Below are positions 51,197-58,694 of a stretch of DNA of 64,000 nucleotides, in pieces; position 1 is the stretch's first letter; every line of letters starts with the position of its first letter. The notes under the pieces were generated by a model. The model was not told where the DNA came from. It saw only the letters and a list, made by a program, of their open reading frames with translations, and did not search any database. The stretch comes from Amycolatopsis umgeniensis (lineage in GTDB: Bacteria; Actinomycetota; Actinomycetes; Mycobacteriales; Pseudonocardiaceae). The DNA lies in assembly GCF_014205155.1 (NCBI RefSeq), contig NZ_JACHMX010000001.1:8556001-8620000 (forward strand), given 5' to 3'. The translations under genes and the position numbers were made by a program.

Positions 51197-52576
51197 ATGC
51201 CGTCGCAACGTATTCGTCCCGCATCACTCGTGGTTCGCGGCGGTCCCGTGCGCACTTTCGACCCGGCGGGCACCGTCGTGCGGGCGATGGCGGTCCGCGA
51301 CGACCGGATCGTCGCCCTCGGTGACGTCGCTCTGGACCACATCGGCCCGGAGACCGAGGTGATCGACCTCGCGGGCAGAACGGTTTTGCCCGGAATCAAC
51401 GACGCGCACCTCCACGCGACCTGGCTGGGCGCCCGGTGGCCGGACACGCTCATCGGTGGTGCGGGATTCACCGGGGGAGAAGAGAAAGCGGTGCGCGACG
51501 CGGCCGAACGGCGGGCCGCCATCCTCCGCGCGGGTGATCTGTGCGCGTCGCTCGGCATCACGAGTTACACCGAGCCCGGTTTGGGCCCCGGCGAGACGGG
51601 CTGCTTCGGCGCCGAGGTGCTCGAGGAATACGCGGCACTGGCCCGGGAAGGGCTTTTGCGCGCGAGGGTGACCGCGCTGCGGTTGTTCGGCCTGCTCGAC
51701 GGCGCGAGTTCGCTGGAAGACTTCGAACGCGGGCTGGCGACGCCGTCGCCGTCCGCGGATCCGGCGTGGCTCACCGTGCCCGGTGTGAAGATCTTCGCCG
51801 ACGGCATCCCGCCGATGCGGTCCGCGTGGACACATCATTGCTACGCCGACGGTTCCCACGGCACGTTGCTGGTCGACGGCGACGACGACCCGGGTCGTGC
51901 GGCCAACCTCGCCGCCATGATCCGTCTCGCCCACGACGCCGGAATGGTGGTCGCCGTGCACGCCACGGGGGATCGCAGCATCGAGGTGGCGCTCGGCTCG
52001 CTGCGCCGCGGCGACCACCTGGTGCACGGGGACCTGGTGACGCGGGATCAGCTGGCGCGGATGGCTTCCGCGGGTGTCGGCCTGACCACCCAGCCCGCGA
52101 TCGCGGTGGCGATGCGGGGGATGCTTTCGGCCGCTCTCGGCGCGGAGGTCGGTGCCCGCGCCTGGCCCTTGGCCGAGATGCTGGACTCCGGTGTCGCGCT
52201 GACCTTGAGCAGCGACGCACCGGTGGTCACCCCGGACTGGCGGGTGCACATCGCCGCGGCCGCCCGGATGCTGGACGCGTCCGAAGTGGACGCCGCGCTG
52301 ATGACCCGGTTGCTGCGCTGCTACACGGTGGCGGCCGCCGAGCAGGACGGGGCCGCGGAGTGGAAGGGTTCGCTGACCGTCGGCCGGGTCGCCGACTTCT
52401 GCGTGCTGGCGGCGAATCCGCTCGAGGTCGCGTTCGCGGACCTGCCGGACGTCGGTGTCGAACTCACCGTGTCCGGCGGCCGCGTCGTGTACTCAGGTGA
52501 GCAGTTGCCCGCCGTCGACCTGGAGGCTCACCCCGGTGAGATGGCCGGCGTCGGCGGAGGCGAGGAACAGGACTGA
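51197..52576 (+). CDS. YtcJ-like amidohydrolase
   Basis: 459 residues. Metal-dependent hydrolase of the amidohydrolase superfamily: LPGINDAHLHATWLG (HxH metal ligands), GVKIFADGIPP (candidate bridging Lys), VVAVHATGDRS, VHGDLV and SSDAPVVTPDW (His and Asp ligands); C-terminal KGSLTVGRVADFCVLAANPL. Cleaves an amide or cyclic amide in the cytoplasm. GGAGG lies 11 bases before the ATG. Its last 84 bases overlap the convergent SDR. Confidence 0.88.
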   Translation: MPSQRIRPASLVVRGGPVRTFDPAGTVVRAMAVRDDRIVALGDVALDHIGPETEVIDLAGRTVLPGINDAHLHATWLGARWPDTLIGGAGFTGGEEKAVRDAAERRAAILRAGDLCASLGITSYTEPGLGPGETGCFGAEVLEEYAALAREGLLRARVTALRLFGLLDGASSLEDFERGLATPSPSADPAWLTVPGVKIFADGIPPMRSAWTHHCYADGSHGTLLVDGDDDPGRAANLAAMIRLAHDAGMVVAVHATGDRSIEVALGSLRRGDHLVHGDLVTRDQLARMASAGVGLTTQPAIAVAMRGMLSAALGAEVGARAWPLAEMLDSGVALTLSSDAPVVTPDWRVHIAAAARMLDASEVDAALMTRLLRCYTVAAAEQDGAAEWKGSLTVGRVADFCVLAANPLEVAFADLPDVGVELTVSGGRVVYSGEQLPAVDLEAHPGEMAGVGGGEEQD

Positions 52577-53227
52577 CGGCACCACGTCGGCGACGGAAGC
52601 GATGGTTCCCAACGGAATCCTCGCTTCCCACGCCGCGCGGGCGGCGGTGTCCGAGGCGAATCCGGCGGTCATCGGCGTGAGCACCGGGCCGGGAGCGACG
52701 GCGTTGACCCGGATGCCGTGCGGCGCCAGTTCGAGCGCGGCCGAGCGGGTGAGCGCCTCGACGGCGGCTTTGGTGGCCTCGTAATGACCGAGCCCGGGCG
52801 TCGGCTGCCGGGCGCCGATGGAGGTGATGTTGACGATGGAGCCGCGAGTACCCGCCTCGACCATATGCGCCCCGACCGCACGGGTCATCAGGAAGGTGCC
52901 ACGGAAATTCACCCGCATGCACAGGTCGAAGACACCGATGTCCAGTCCCACCAACGGACCGCCGCCCCCGGCGAGGCCCGCGTTGTTGACCAGGACCTCC
53001 ACCGGGCCGAATCGGCCGGTGACGAGTGCCAGCGCCGCGTCCACCGATCCCGGGTCGGAGATGTCGAGTTCGACGTGCTCGGCACCGAGTTCGCCCGCGA
53101 GGTCGTGGGCGGCGCGCGCGTCGACGTCGGCGATGACCACGCGGTCGCCCGCGGACTGGAAGGCTTCGGCGACTCCGCGGCCGATGCCACTGGCACCGCC
53201 GGTCACCACTACGAGTCTCTTGTTCAT
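52493..53227 (-). CDS. SDR oxidoreductase
   Basis: 244 residues. VVTGGASGIGRGVAEAFQSAG, VLVNNAGLAGGG, NITSIGARQPTPGLGHYEATKAA (Ser, Tyr-x-x-x-Lys) and C-terminal GVSLQVDGGQ. Classical SDR. Its ATG directly abuts operator site B, so its transcript must have a very short or no leader. Divergent from the second aldo/keto reductase. Confidence 0.92.
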   Translation of the reverse strand: MNKRLVVVTGGASGIGRGVAEAFQSAGDRVVIADVDARAAHDLAGELGAEHVELDISDPGSVDAALALVTGRFGPVEVLVNNAGLAGGGGPLVGLDIGVFDLCMRVNFRGTFLMTRAVGAHMVEAGTRGSIVNITSIGARQPTPGLGHYEATKAAVEALTRSAALELAPHGIRVNAVAPGPVLTPMTAGFASDTAARAAWEARIPLGTIASVADVVPSVLFLASADAGHLTGVSLQVDGGQLLT

Positions 53228-53241
53228 TCTACGATCGTAGA
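53228..53241. promoter_or_regulatory. TCTAC-N4-GTAGA operator, site B
   Basis: TCTACGATCGTAGA, a perfect 14-bp palindrome between the SDR start (53227) and the AKR start (53279). It is the most symmetrical member of the set. Confidence 0.75.
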
Positions 53242-53278
53242 CTAAAACTTGTTTCCGTTGCCAGCGAAAGGAAAACTC

Positions 53279-54220
53279 GTGCACGAGAAGCAGAACGGGC
53301 TGGGCTTCGCCACTTCGGCGCTGGGCCTCGGCTCCTGGAACACGTGGGACCGCATGGACTTCGACGACGCGGTGCGCCTGCTCCGGCACGCGATCGACGC
53401 GGGGGTCACGCTTTTCGACGTGGCCCACTACAACATGGGACCGCATTCCGAGCGGTCACGCACGGATGTCCTTTTCGGTGAGGCGATCCGTGCCGCCGGG
53501 ATCCGGCGCGACGAGTATCAGCTGTGCGGAAAGCTGTGGCTCTGGGACTACCCGAACACCGGTTTCGCCGAGCAGCTCGCGACCTCGTTCGACCGCGTCG
53601 GCGTCGTCCACGCGGAAGCCGTCGTGGTCGGTGACTACTTCGGGGACCAGGACATCCCGCGGATCGTCACCGAGGTCGCCGAACAGATCCGTCTCGGCCG
53701 CTTCGACGTCTGGGGCGTGAACAACTGGCTCGCCGCGGATCTCGATCTCGCACTGGAGTTCGCTTCCCGCGAAGGACTCCCGGCGCCTTCTTTCGCCCAG
53801 CTGAAATACAGCGTCGCACGGCGTTCCATGGCCGAAGGACCGTTCTACGGCAAGCATTTCGAGGCCGGCCGGCTGACCTTGCAGGCGTCGGACATCTTCG
53901 AGGGTGGCGTGTTGCTCGGCAAGACTCCGGAGCGGAAGATCGGCGCTGATCCGGGCGGGATCCGGGAGTCCATCCGGGACGCCGCCTCGCGAGTCGCTTC
54001 CGTGGCCGCCGACTTCGGTGTGAGTACTTCGCAGCTGTCACTTGCGTTTTGTCTCGCGTACGGGCCGGTGGCGAACGTGCTGTTCGGGGTGAGCCGGATG
54101 GCGCAGCTGGAGGACAACCTGGGCGCCGTCCGGCTGGCTTCGGAGCACGGCGCGGAAGTGCGGGCGGCTCTCGAAGATCTCTGGCTGGACCGCTCGGTCG
54201 CCGCCGATGGGACGTTCTGA
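53279..54220 (+). CDS. second aldo/keto reductase family protein, tetrad His missing
   Basis: About 313 residues from GTG 53279 (AAAGGA 6 bases upstream). Paralogue of the 49075 gene: LGSWNTWDRMDFDDAVRLLRHAIDAGVTLFDVAHY, WGVNNWLAADL, QLKYSVARRSM, FEGGVLLGKTP, LFGVSRMAQLEDNLGAV. Asp47, Tyr51 and Lys85 are present; Gly118 (AVVVGDYFG) replaces the tetrad His. The two could form a heteromer. Under operator site B. Confidence 0.85.
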   Translation: MHEKQNGLGFATSALGLGSWNTWDRMDFDDAVRLLRHAIDAGVTLFDVAHYNMGPHSERSRTDVLFGEAIRAAGIRRDEYQLCGKLWLWDYPNTGFAEQLATSFDRVGVVHAEAVVVGDYFGDQDIPRIVTEVAEQIRLGRFDVWGVNNWLAADLDLALEFASREGLPAPSFAQLKYSVARRSMAEGPFYGKHFEAGRLTLQASDIFEGGVLLGKTPERKIGADPGGIRESIRDAASRVASVAADFGVSTSQLSLAFCLAYGPVANVLFGVSRMAQLEDNLGAVRLASEHGAEVRAALEDLWLDRSVAADGTF

Positions 54221-54250
54221 CCCTGCCGGGTGCGGCGTGGCCCGGGTGGC

Positions 54251-54307
54251 ACGTTGTGAAAGCCACTTTCGCAACCTTCGACGTTGCGAAAGTGGCTTTC
54301 ACAACGT
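54251..54307. terminator. 25-bp stem with GAAAGCCACTTTC core
   Basis: Arms 54251-54275 and 54283-54307 are perfect complements around CTTCGAC. It lies 31 bases after the AKR stop. Arm core TGAAAGCCACTTTCGCAAC belongs to the same family as 29276-29334. Confidence 0.6.
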
Positions 54308-54351
54308 CGGCGGAAACGGAGCGCGGCCCGGGTGCCCGGGCAAGTGAGCGA

Positions 54352-54376
54352 TGTCGCGAAAGCCACTTTCGCGACA
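54352..54376. repeat. short hairpin, GAAAGCCACTTTC family
   Basis: TGTCGCGAAAG (54352-54362) pairs with CTTTCGCGACA (54366-54376) around CCA. Its right end runs into the 13-base tandem repeats, whose unit begins with the same GCGACAC. Confidence 0.6.
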
Positions 54377-54422
54377 CCCCCGCGCGACACCCCCGCGCGA
54401 CACCCCCGCGCGACACCCCCGC
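54371..54422. repeat. four perfect 13-base tandem repeats
   Basis: GCGACACCCCCGC is repeated exactly four times (54371, 54384, 54397, 54410). The unit seems to derive from the end of the adjacent hairpin. Likely a slippage-prone minisatellite. Confidence 0.85.
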
Positions 54423-54467
54423 GCCTCGCAAGTCCGTGAAGGCCTCCTTCACTACCTTGAGGGTAGG

Positions 54468-54516
54468 GCTGAAGGGAGCTTTCCCCCCATGACATGCGGG
54501 GAAAGCTCCCTTCAGC
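54468..54516. terminator. 19-bp stem between convergent genes
   Basis: GCTGAAGGGAGCTTTCCCC (54468-54486) pairs with GGGGAAAGCTCCCTTCAGC (54498-54516) around an 11-base loop. It lies 12 bases beyond the stop of the hydrolase at 54528 (minus strand), so it can terminate the long ABC-transporter operon. Confidence 0.7.
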
Positions 54517-54527
54517 TCCGGGCCGCG

Positions 54528-55244
54528 TCAGGCGAGGAACTCCAGCACGGCGGCCTTGAACTCCGGGCTCCGCAGCGCCCCGCCGTGATCCCCGGGCACC
54601 CGCACCAGCGAAGCCCCCGGCACCAGGTCGACGAGAGTCTCGATGCCCTGACTGATCGGATCAGCGGTACCCGCCACGAACCGCGTCGGCACGGCGACCG
54701 CACCGGCGACCGGAGCGAACGGCTCGGCACGCAGGTCTTCGATGCACCGGGCGAGCGCGGCCGGATTGCGTCCCGGCGCGGTGATCATGTGCGCGATCAT
54801 CCCCGTCAGTGGATCCGCGGGTACTTTCCCGCCGTCGGCGTACGCCAGCGCCGCCGCGACGTCGACAGCGCCGAACGGCTCGAACGGGCTCACCCCCGCC
54901 AGCACCAGCCGCCGGACCGGCGCCTGGACCGGCAGTTCCCAGGCCAGCCGTGCGCCGAGCGAGTAGCCGACGACGTCCACTTCGGACAGACCCGAGACGA
55001 GCCGTGAGAGTTCGCCGGTGATCGCGGCGGCGCCGAGCGAGCCCGGGGGCACGGGGCTGGAGCCGTGACCGGGCAGGTCGGGCACGAGTACCTCGCGGCC
55101 CGCGGCGGTGAGCGCGGCGGGCCACCCCGTGGTGATCCAGTCGGTGTGCCCGTCGGAGGCGAAGCCGTGCACCAGCAGAACAGGCGGTCCCGAAACGGTT
55201 TCGGGGCCGAAACGGCGCACGGCCAGAGAAGTGGTGGCAGACAA
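54528..55244 (-). CDS. alpha/beta hydrolase
   Basis: About 238 residues from TTG 55244, with AAAGGA 5 bases upstream. VLLVHGFASDGHTDWI, VPDLPGHGSSP, nucleophile VVGYSLGARLAWE (GxSxG), Asp in FVAGTADPISQ and His in VPGDHGGAL. Compact MhpC-like hydrolase. Eleven bases after the DppC stop, so it is the last gene of the importer operon; it may act on the imported compound. Confidence 0.87.
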   Translation of the reverse strand: MSATTSLAVRRFGPETVSGPPVLLVHGFASDGHTDWITTGWPAALTAAGREVLVPDLPGHGSSPVPPGSLGAAAITGELSRLVSGLSEVDVVGYSLGARLAWELPVQAPVRRLVLAGVSPFEPFGAVDVAAALAYADGGKVPADPLTGMIAHMITAPGRNPAALARCIEDLRAEPFAPVAGAVAVPTRFVAGTADPISQGIETLVDLVPGASLVRVPGDHGGALRSPEFKAAVLEFLA

Positions 55245-55255
55245 CGGAATCCTTT

Positions 55256-56176
55256 CTAGCTGCCGGAGGGACGGCGGGTGCGCAGGCGTTGCATCTCGCT
55301 CAGCGTCCGCGCACGGGCGTCGACGGCGATCCGCAGCGACGAGCCGATGAGGTTCAACAGGAACACGCACACCATGATCGTCACGCCGGGCGCGATCACC
55401 AGCCAGGGCGCCTGCACCAGATACGACCGGCCTTCGGCGATCATGTTGCCCCAGGTCGGGGTCGGGGGAGCGATGCCGAGGCCGAGGAAGCTCATCGCGC
55501 CGTCGACCAGCATCGCCGCCGCCGAGAGGATCACGACCTGCACCAGCGCGAGCGGCAGCACGTTCGGGAACACGTGGACGACGAGGATCTTCCCCTTGCT
55601 CATCCCCGAGACCCGCGCCGCGCCGATGTAGGCGCGGCCGGCGATGCCCAGCACCCGGCTGCGGATCACGCGGGCGGTGAACGGAGTGAAGATCACCGTC
55701 AGCGCGATCAGTTCGGTCCAGATGCTCGCTCCGAGCGAGATCGCCAGAGCCATCGCGAGGATGATCGCCGGGAACGACATCCAGGCGTCCATCACCCGCA
55801 TCAGCACCGCGTCCGCCGCGCGGAAGAACCCGCTGATCAGCCCGATCACCAGACCGGTGAAGGCCGCGCACAGGGTGATCAGGGCGGACAGCCCGAGCGA
55901 CGCCCGTCCGCCGGAGACCAGCCGGGCGAGCACGTCACGGCCGAACGAGTCGGTGCCGAGGAGATGCGCGGACGACGGCGGCAGCAGCCGGTTGACCGGG
56001 TCTGTCGCGCTGACGCTCGGCAGGAAGAACGGCAGCACGATCACGGTCAGGACGATCAACGCCAGCAGCGCGGTGGTGATGACCAGCATCCGGTTGCGCC
56101 GGAACAGTTTGGCCGCGCGACCGGACGAAGGCGTCTCGCGCACCGACGAGGTCTTTTCCACCAGAGCCACGCTCAC
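55256..56176 (-). CDS. peptide-type ABC importer permease (DppC-like)
   Basis: 306 residues. N-terminal OppC segment (LFRRNRMLVITTALLALIVLTVIVLPFF), LLGTDSFGRDVLARLVSGGRASL and the permease EAA-type loop ARVSGMSKGKILVVHVFPNVL. About six helices. Pairs with the DppB-like permease, whose stop it overlaps by 4 bases. Confidence 0.93.
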   Translation of the reverse strand: MSVALVEKTSSVRETPSSGRAAKLFRRNRMLVITTALLALIVLTVIVLPFFLPSVSATDPVNRLLPPSSAHLLGTDSFGRDVLARLVSGGRASLGLSALITLCAAFTGLVIGLISGFFRAADAVLMRVMDAWMSFPAIILAMALAISLGASIWTELIALTVIFTPFTARVIRSRVLGIAGRAYIGAARVSGMSKGKILVVHVFPNVLPLALVQVVILSAAAMLVDGAMSFLGLGIAPPTPTWGNMIAEGRSYLVQAPWLVIAPGVTIMVCVFLLNLIGSSLRIAVDARARTLSEMQRLRTRRPSGS

Positions 56177-57117
56177 GAGACACGCACCTTCGGGTCGAGC
56201 AGTGCGTACGACAGGTCCACCAGCAGGTTGACCAGTACGAACAGCACCGCGACGAACAGCGTCACACCCTGGATCAGCGGGAAGTCGCGGGTGGATACCG
56301 CGCCCATCAGCAGATGGCCGAGCCCGGGCACGACGAAGATGGATTCGATGATCACGATCCCGCCGACCAGCATGGCGAAGTTGCTGCCCAGCTGGGTGAT
56401 CAACGGCATCAGCGCGTTCGGTAGGACGTGCTTGGTCATCACCTGCCGCTCGGAGAGCCCCTTGACCCGCGCGGTGCGCAGATACGCCAGCGGCAGCTCA
56501 CCGAGCAGGCTTTCGCGCAGGGTGAGCACGAACAACGCGGTCTGCCCGATGACCAGCACGGTCAGCGGCAGCACCAGCGCCGGCACCGCGGTGGCCGGGT
56601 CGGTGAACAGGTTTTCGTAACCGCTGGAAGGGAACCAGCGCAGCGTCACCGAGAACACCAGCACGAGCATCAGCGAGATCCAGAAGTCCGGCATCGCCAT
56701 ACCGAGCGCGGAGAGCCGGTCCAGCGCCCGCGCCACCGGATTGCGCGGCGAAACCGCCTGCCAGGACGTGATCGCGACCGAGAGGAAGAAGCTGATCACC
56801 GTGGACAGAACGGCCAGGGTGAGCGTCGGCAGGATGTGGTCGGCGACGACGCCGAGCACCGGAGCGTGATAGGTGATCGACGTCCCGAAGTCGCCGTGCA
56901 GCACGTTCCCGGCCCAGCTGAGGTACTGCTCCCACAGTGGTCCGTTCAGCCCCATGCTCTCCCGCAAGGCGTCCACATCGGACGGTCGCGCGGTCGGGCC
57001 GAGGATGGCCTGCGCCGGGTCGCCGGGGATCAGCCGGATGACGAAGAACATCATCGTCCCGACGATCACCAGGATGATGACCAGATCGCGCAGCCTGCGC
57101 AGCAGCAGACCGGTCAT
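56173..57117 (-). CDS. peptide-type ABC importer permease (DppB-like)
   Basis: 314 residues. LRDLVIILVIVGTMMFFVIRLIPGDPAQAILGP is the standard DppB start; WAGNVLHGDFGTSI, ARVKGLSERQVMTKHVLPNALMP (EAA loop) and GLGHLLMGAVSTRDFPLIQGV follow. ATG 57117 overlaps the end of the binding-protein gene by 4 bases (ATGA). Confidence 0.94.
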   Translation of the reverse strand: MTGLLLRRLRDLVIILVIVGTMMFFVIRLIPGDPAQAILGPTARPSDVDALRESMGLNGPLWEQYLSWAGNVLHGDFGTSITYHAPVLGVVADHILPTLTLAVLSTVISFFLSVAITSWQAVSPRNPVARALDRLSALGMAMPDFWISLMLVLVFSVTLRWFPSSGYENLFTDPATAVPALVLPLTVLVIGQTALFVLTLRESLLGELPLAYLRTARVKGLSERQVMTKHVLPNALMPLITQLGSNFAMLVGGIVIIESIFVVPGLGHLLMGAVSTRDFPLIQGVTLFVAVLFVLVNLLVDLSYALLDPKVRVS

Positions 57118-58694
57118 GATGCCAGCCAGGTGTTCCAGAAGACGCGGTAGAAGTCGCCGTAGCCCTTGAGCTTGGGGGAGTAGGCCGCGTACAGCTTGGA
57201 CTGGCTCAAGGTGATCACCGACAGCTGCTTCCAGGTGAACGCCTGGAGCTTGTCGACCACCGCTTTCGCCTGCTCCGGCGTCGTCGAGGCGTTGAACTCC
57301 GCCATGAGCCCGTCCAGTTCGGGCGAGGACGAACCGTTCAGCGTGCCGAGGGTGAGCGCGGGCATCTGGGCGGGCGAGGTCAGCGCCGAGTCGAAGAACA
57401 GCGTGGTGATGTCCCAGCCGCCCGGTTCCTTGGTCAGCGTGCCGAGCATGGTGGCGAAGTCGAAGGTGTCGATCTTGGTGTTGATGCCGATCTTCGACAG
57501 GCTGTCCTGGATCAGCACGGCCCACTTGCCGAACTCCGGATACGAGTTCGTGGTGACGATGCGGATCGTCGCGCCCGCGGTGATGCCGACCTCGGCCAGC
57601 AGCTGCTTGGCCTTCTCCGGGTCGTGCTTCTTGTAGACCTCTTCACCTGCGGTGGAATAGAACTGCTTGTTGTCCGGCGAGGCGAAGGCGCCGGTCTCGA
57701 GGGTGAGGTCCTTGCTGCCGCCGGTGGCCGCGTTGATCGCTGGCTTGTCCAGCAACAGGTTCAGCGCCTCGCGGGCACGGGGGTCGGCGAACTTCGAACC
57801 GGTGTTGAAGTTGGGGATCACGACGTTGTCGTTGCCGCCGGGGAGGTTGTGCACGACCACGGCCGGGTTGTTGCGCAGCGTCTCGTACTGGTCGTTGGTG
57901 GGCATGATGTGGTCCCACTGCCCGGTCTGCAGGCCGTTGATCAGCGCGTCCTGATCGGAGACGACCTTGTAGGTCACGGTGTCCAGGTACGCGTGCTTGG
58001 CGCCCGCCTGCCCGCCCCAGTCCTCTTCGGACCGGGACTTGTAGCCGGTGTACCGCTCCAGCACCAGTTCACGGCCGATGTCCCAGCTCTTCAGCTTGTA
58101 CGGCCCGGTCCCGATAGCCTTGTCCTGGGCGAAACCGGTCGGCGCGACACCGGTGAGGTTCTTCGCTTCGTAGATCTCCGTGCCCGCGCCGGCGAGCTCG
58201 TTGATCAGCGGGTAGCGGGGCTGCTTGAGCTTGATGGTCACCGTCGCCGGGTCGGTCGGCGTGATCGCGTCGATGTCCGGGGTGACCAGCTGGCCGGTGC
58301 GGTGGACCTGCTGCCAGCGCTTGAGGCTCGCGACGACGTCCTCGGACGTCAGCGGATTGCCGTCGTGGAAGGTGACGCCCTGGCGCAGCTTGAAGGCGTA
58401 GGTGAGCCTGTCCGGGCTGGTGGTGAAGTCCTCGACCAGCATGGGCCGGGCGGTGAAGCCGCGGTCCACCTCGAACAGCTTCTCGTACATCATGTTGCCG
58501 ATATGCGCGGTGACCTGGCCGGGATTCGCGACCATGTCGAGCGACTGCGGATCGGTGGGCACGGCCACGTTGAGGTTGCCGCCGGGCTTCGGGGGCCCGT
58601 CCGCGGCGCCACCGCCGGCCTGCCCTCCCATACACGAGCTGAGCAGCAGGACGGTCGCCAAGCCGAGGGCGGCCGAGGTCAGGGTTCGTCTCAT
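57114..58694 (-). CDS. peptide-type ABC substrate-binding lipoprotein
   Basis: 526 residues. Lipobox LSSC at about 18-21, then a class C/cluster 5 solute-binding fold: GGNLNVAVPTDPQSLDMVANPGQVTAHIGNMMYEKLFEVD, YAFKLRQGVTFHDGNPLTSEDVVASLKRW, KAIGTGPYKLKSW, FADPRAREALNLLLDKPAI. Related proteins bind peptides, nickel chelates, opines or glycosides. Overlaps the ATPase stop by 4 bases. Confidence 0.93.
   Translation of the reverse strand: MRRTLTSAALGLATVLLLSSCMGGQAGGGAADGPPKPGGNLNVAVPTDPQSLDMVANPGQVTAHIGNMMYEKLFEVDRGFTARPMLVEDFTTSPDRLTYAFKLRQGVTFHDGNPLTSEDVVASLKRWQQVHRTGQLVTPDIDAITPTDPATVTIKLKQPRYPLINELAGAGTEIYEAKNLTGVAPTGFAQDKAIGTGPYKLKSWDIGRELVLERYTGYKSRSEEDWGGQAGAKHAYLDTVTYKVVSDQDALINGLQTGQWDHIMPTNDQYETLRNNPAVVVHNLPGGNDNVVIPNFNTGSKFADPRAREALNLLLDKPAINAATGGSKDLTLETGAFASPDNKQFYSTAGEEVYKKHDPEKAKQLLAEVGITAGATIRIVTTNSYPEFGKWAVLIQDSLSKIGINTKIDTFDFATMLGTLTKEPGGWDITTLFFDSALTSPAQMPALTLGTLNGSSSPELDGLMAEFNASTTPEQAKAVVDKLQAFTWKQLSVITLSQSKLYAAYSPKLKGYGDFYRVFWNTWLAS

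Larger units (their letters stand above)
54221..54527. other. gene-free interval with palindromes and a minisatellite
   Basis: 307 bases between convergent genes. No gene is seen. In order: a 25-bp-stem hairpin (54251-54307), a short hairpin of the same family (54352-54376), four tandem 13-base repeats (54371-54422), GTGAAGGCCTCCTTCAC (54435-54451) and a 19-bp-stem hairpin (54468-54516). Confidence 0.65.

Noticed and set aside
54371..54422. Possible CRISPR array
   Set aside because: The 13-base units are directly tandem with no spacers, and no cas genes are present. It is a minisatellite.
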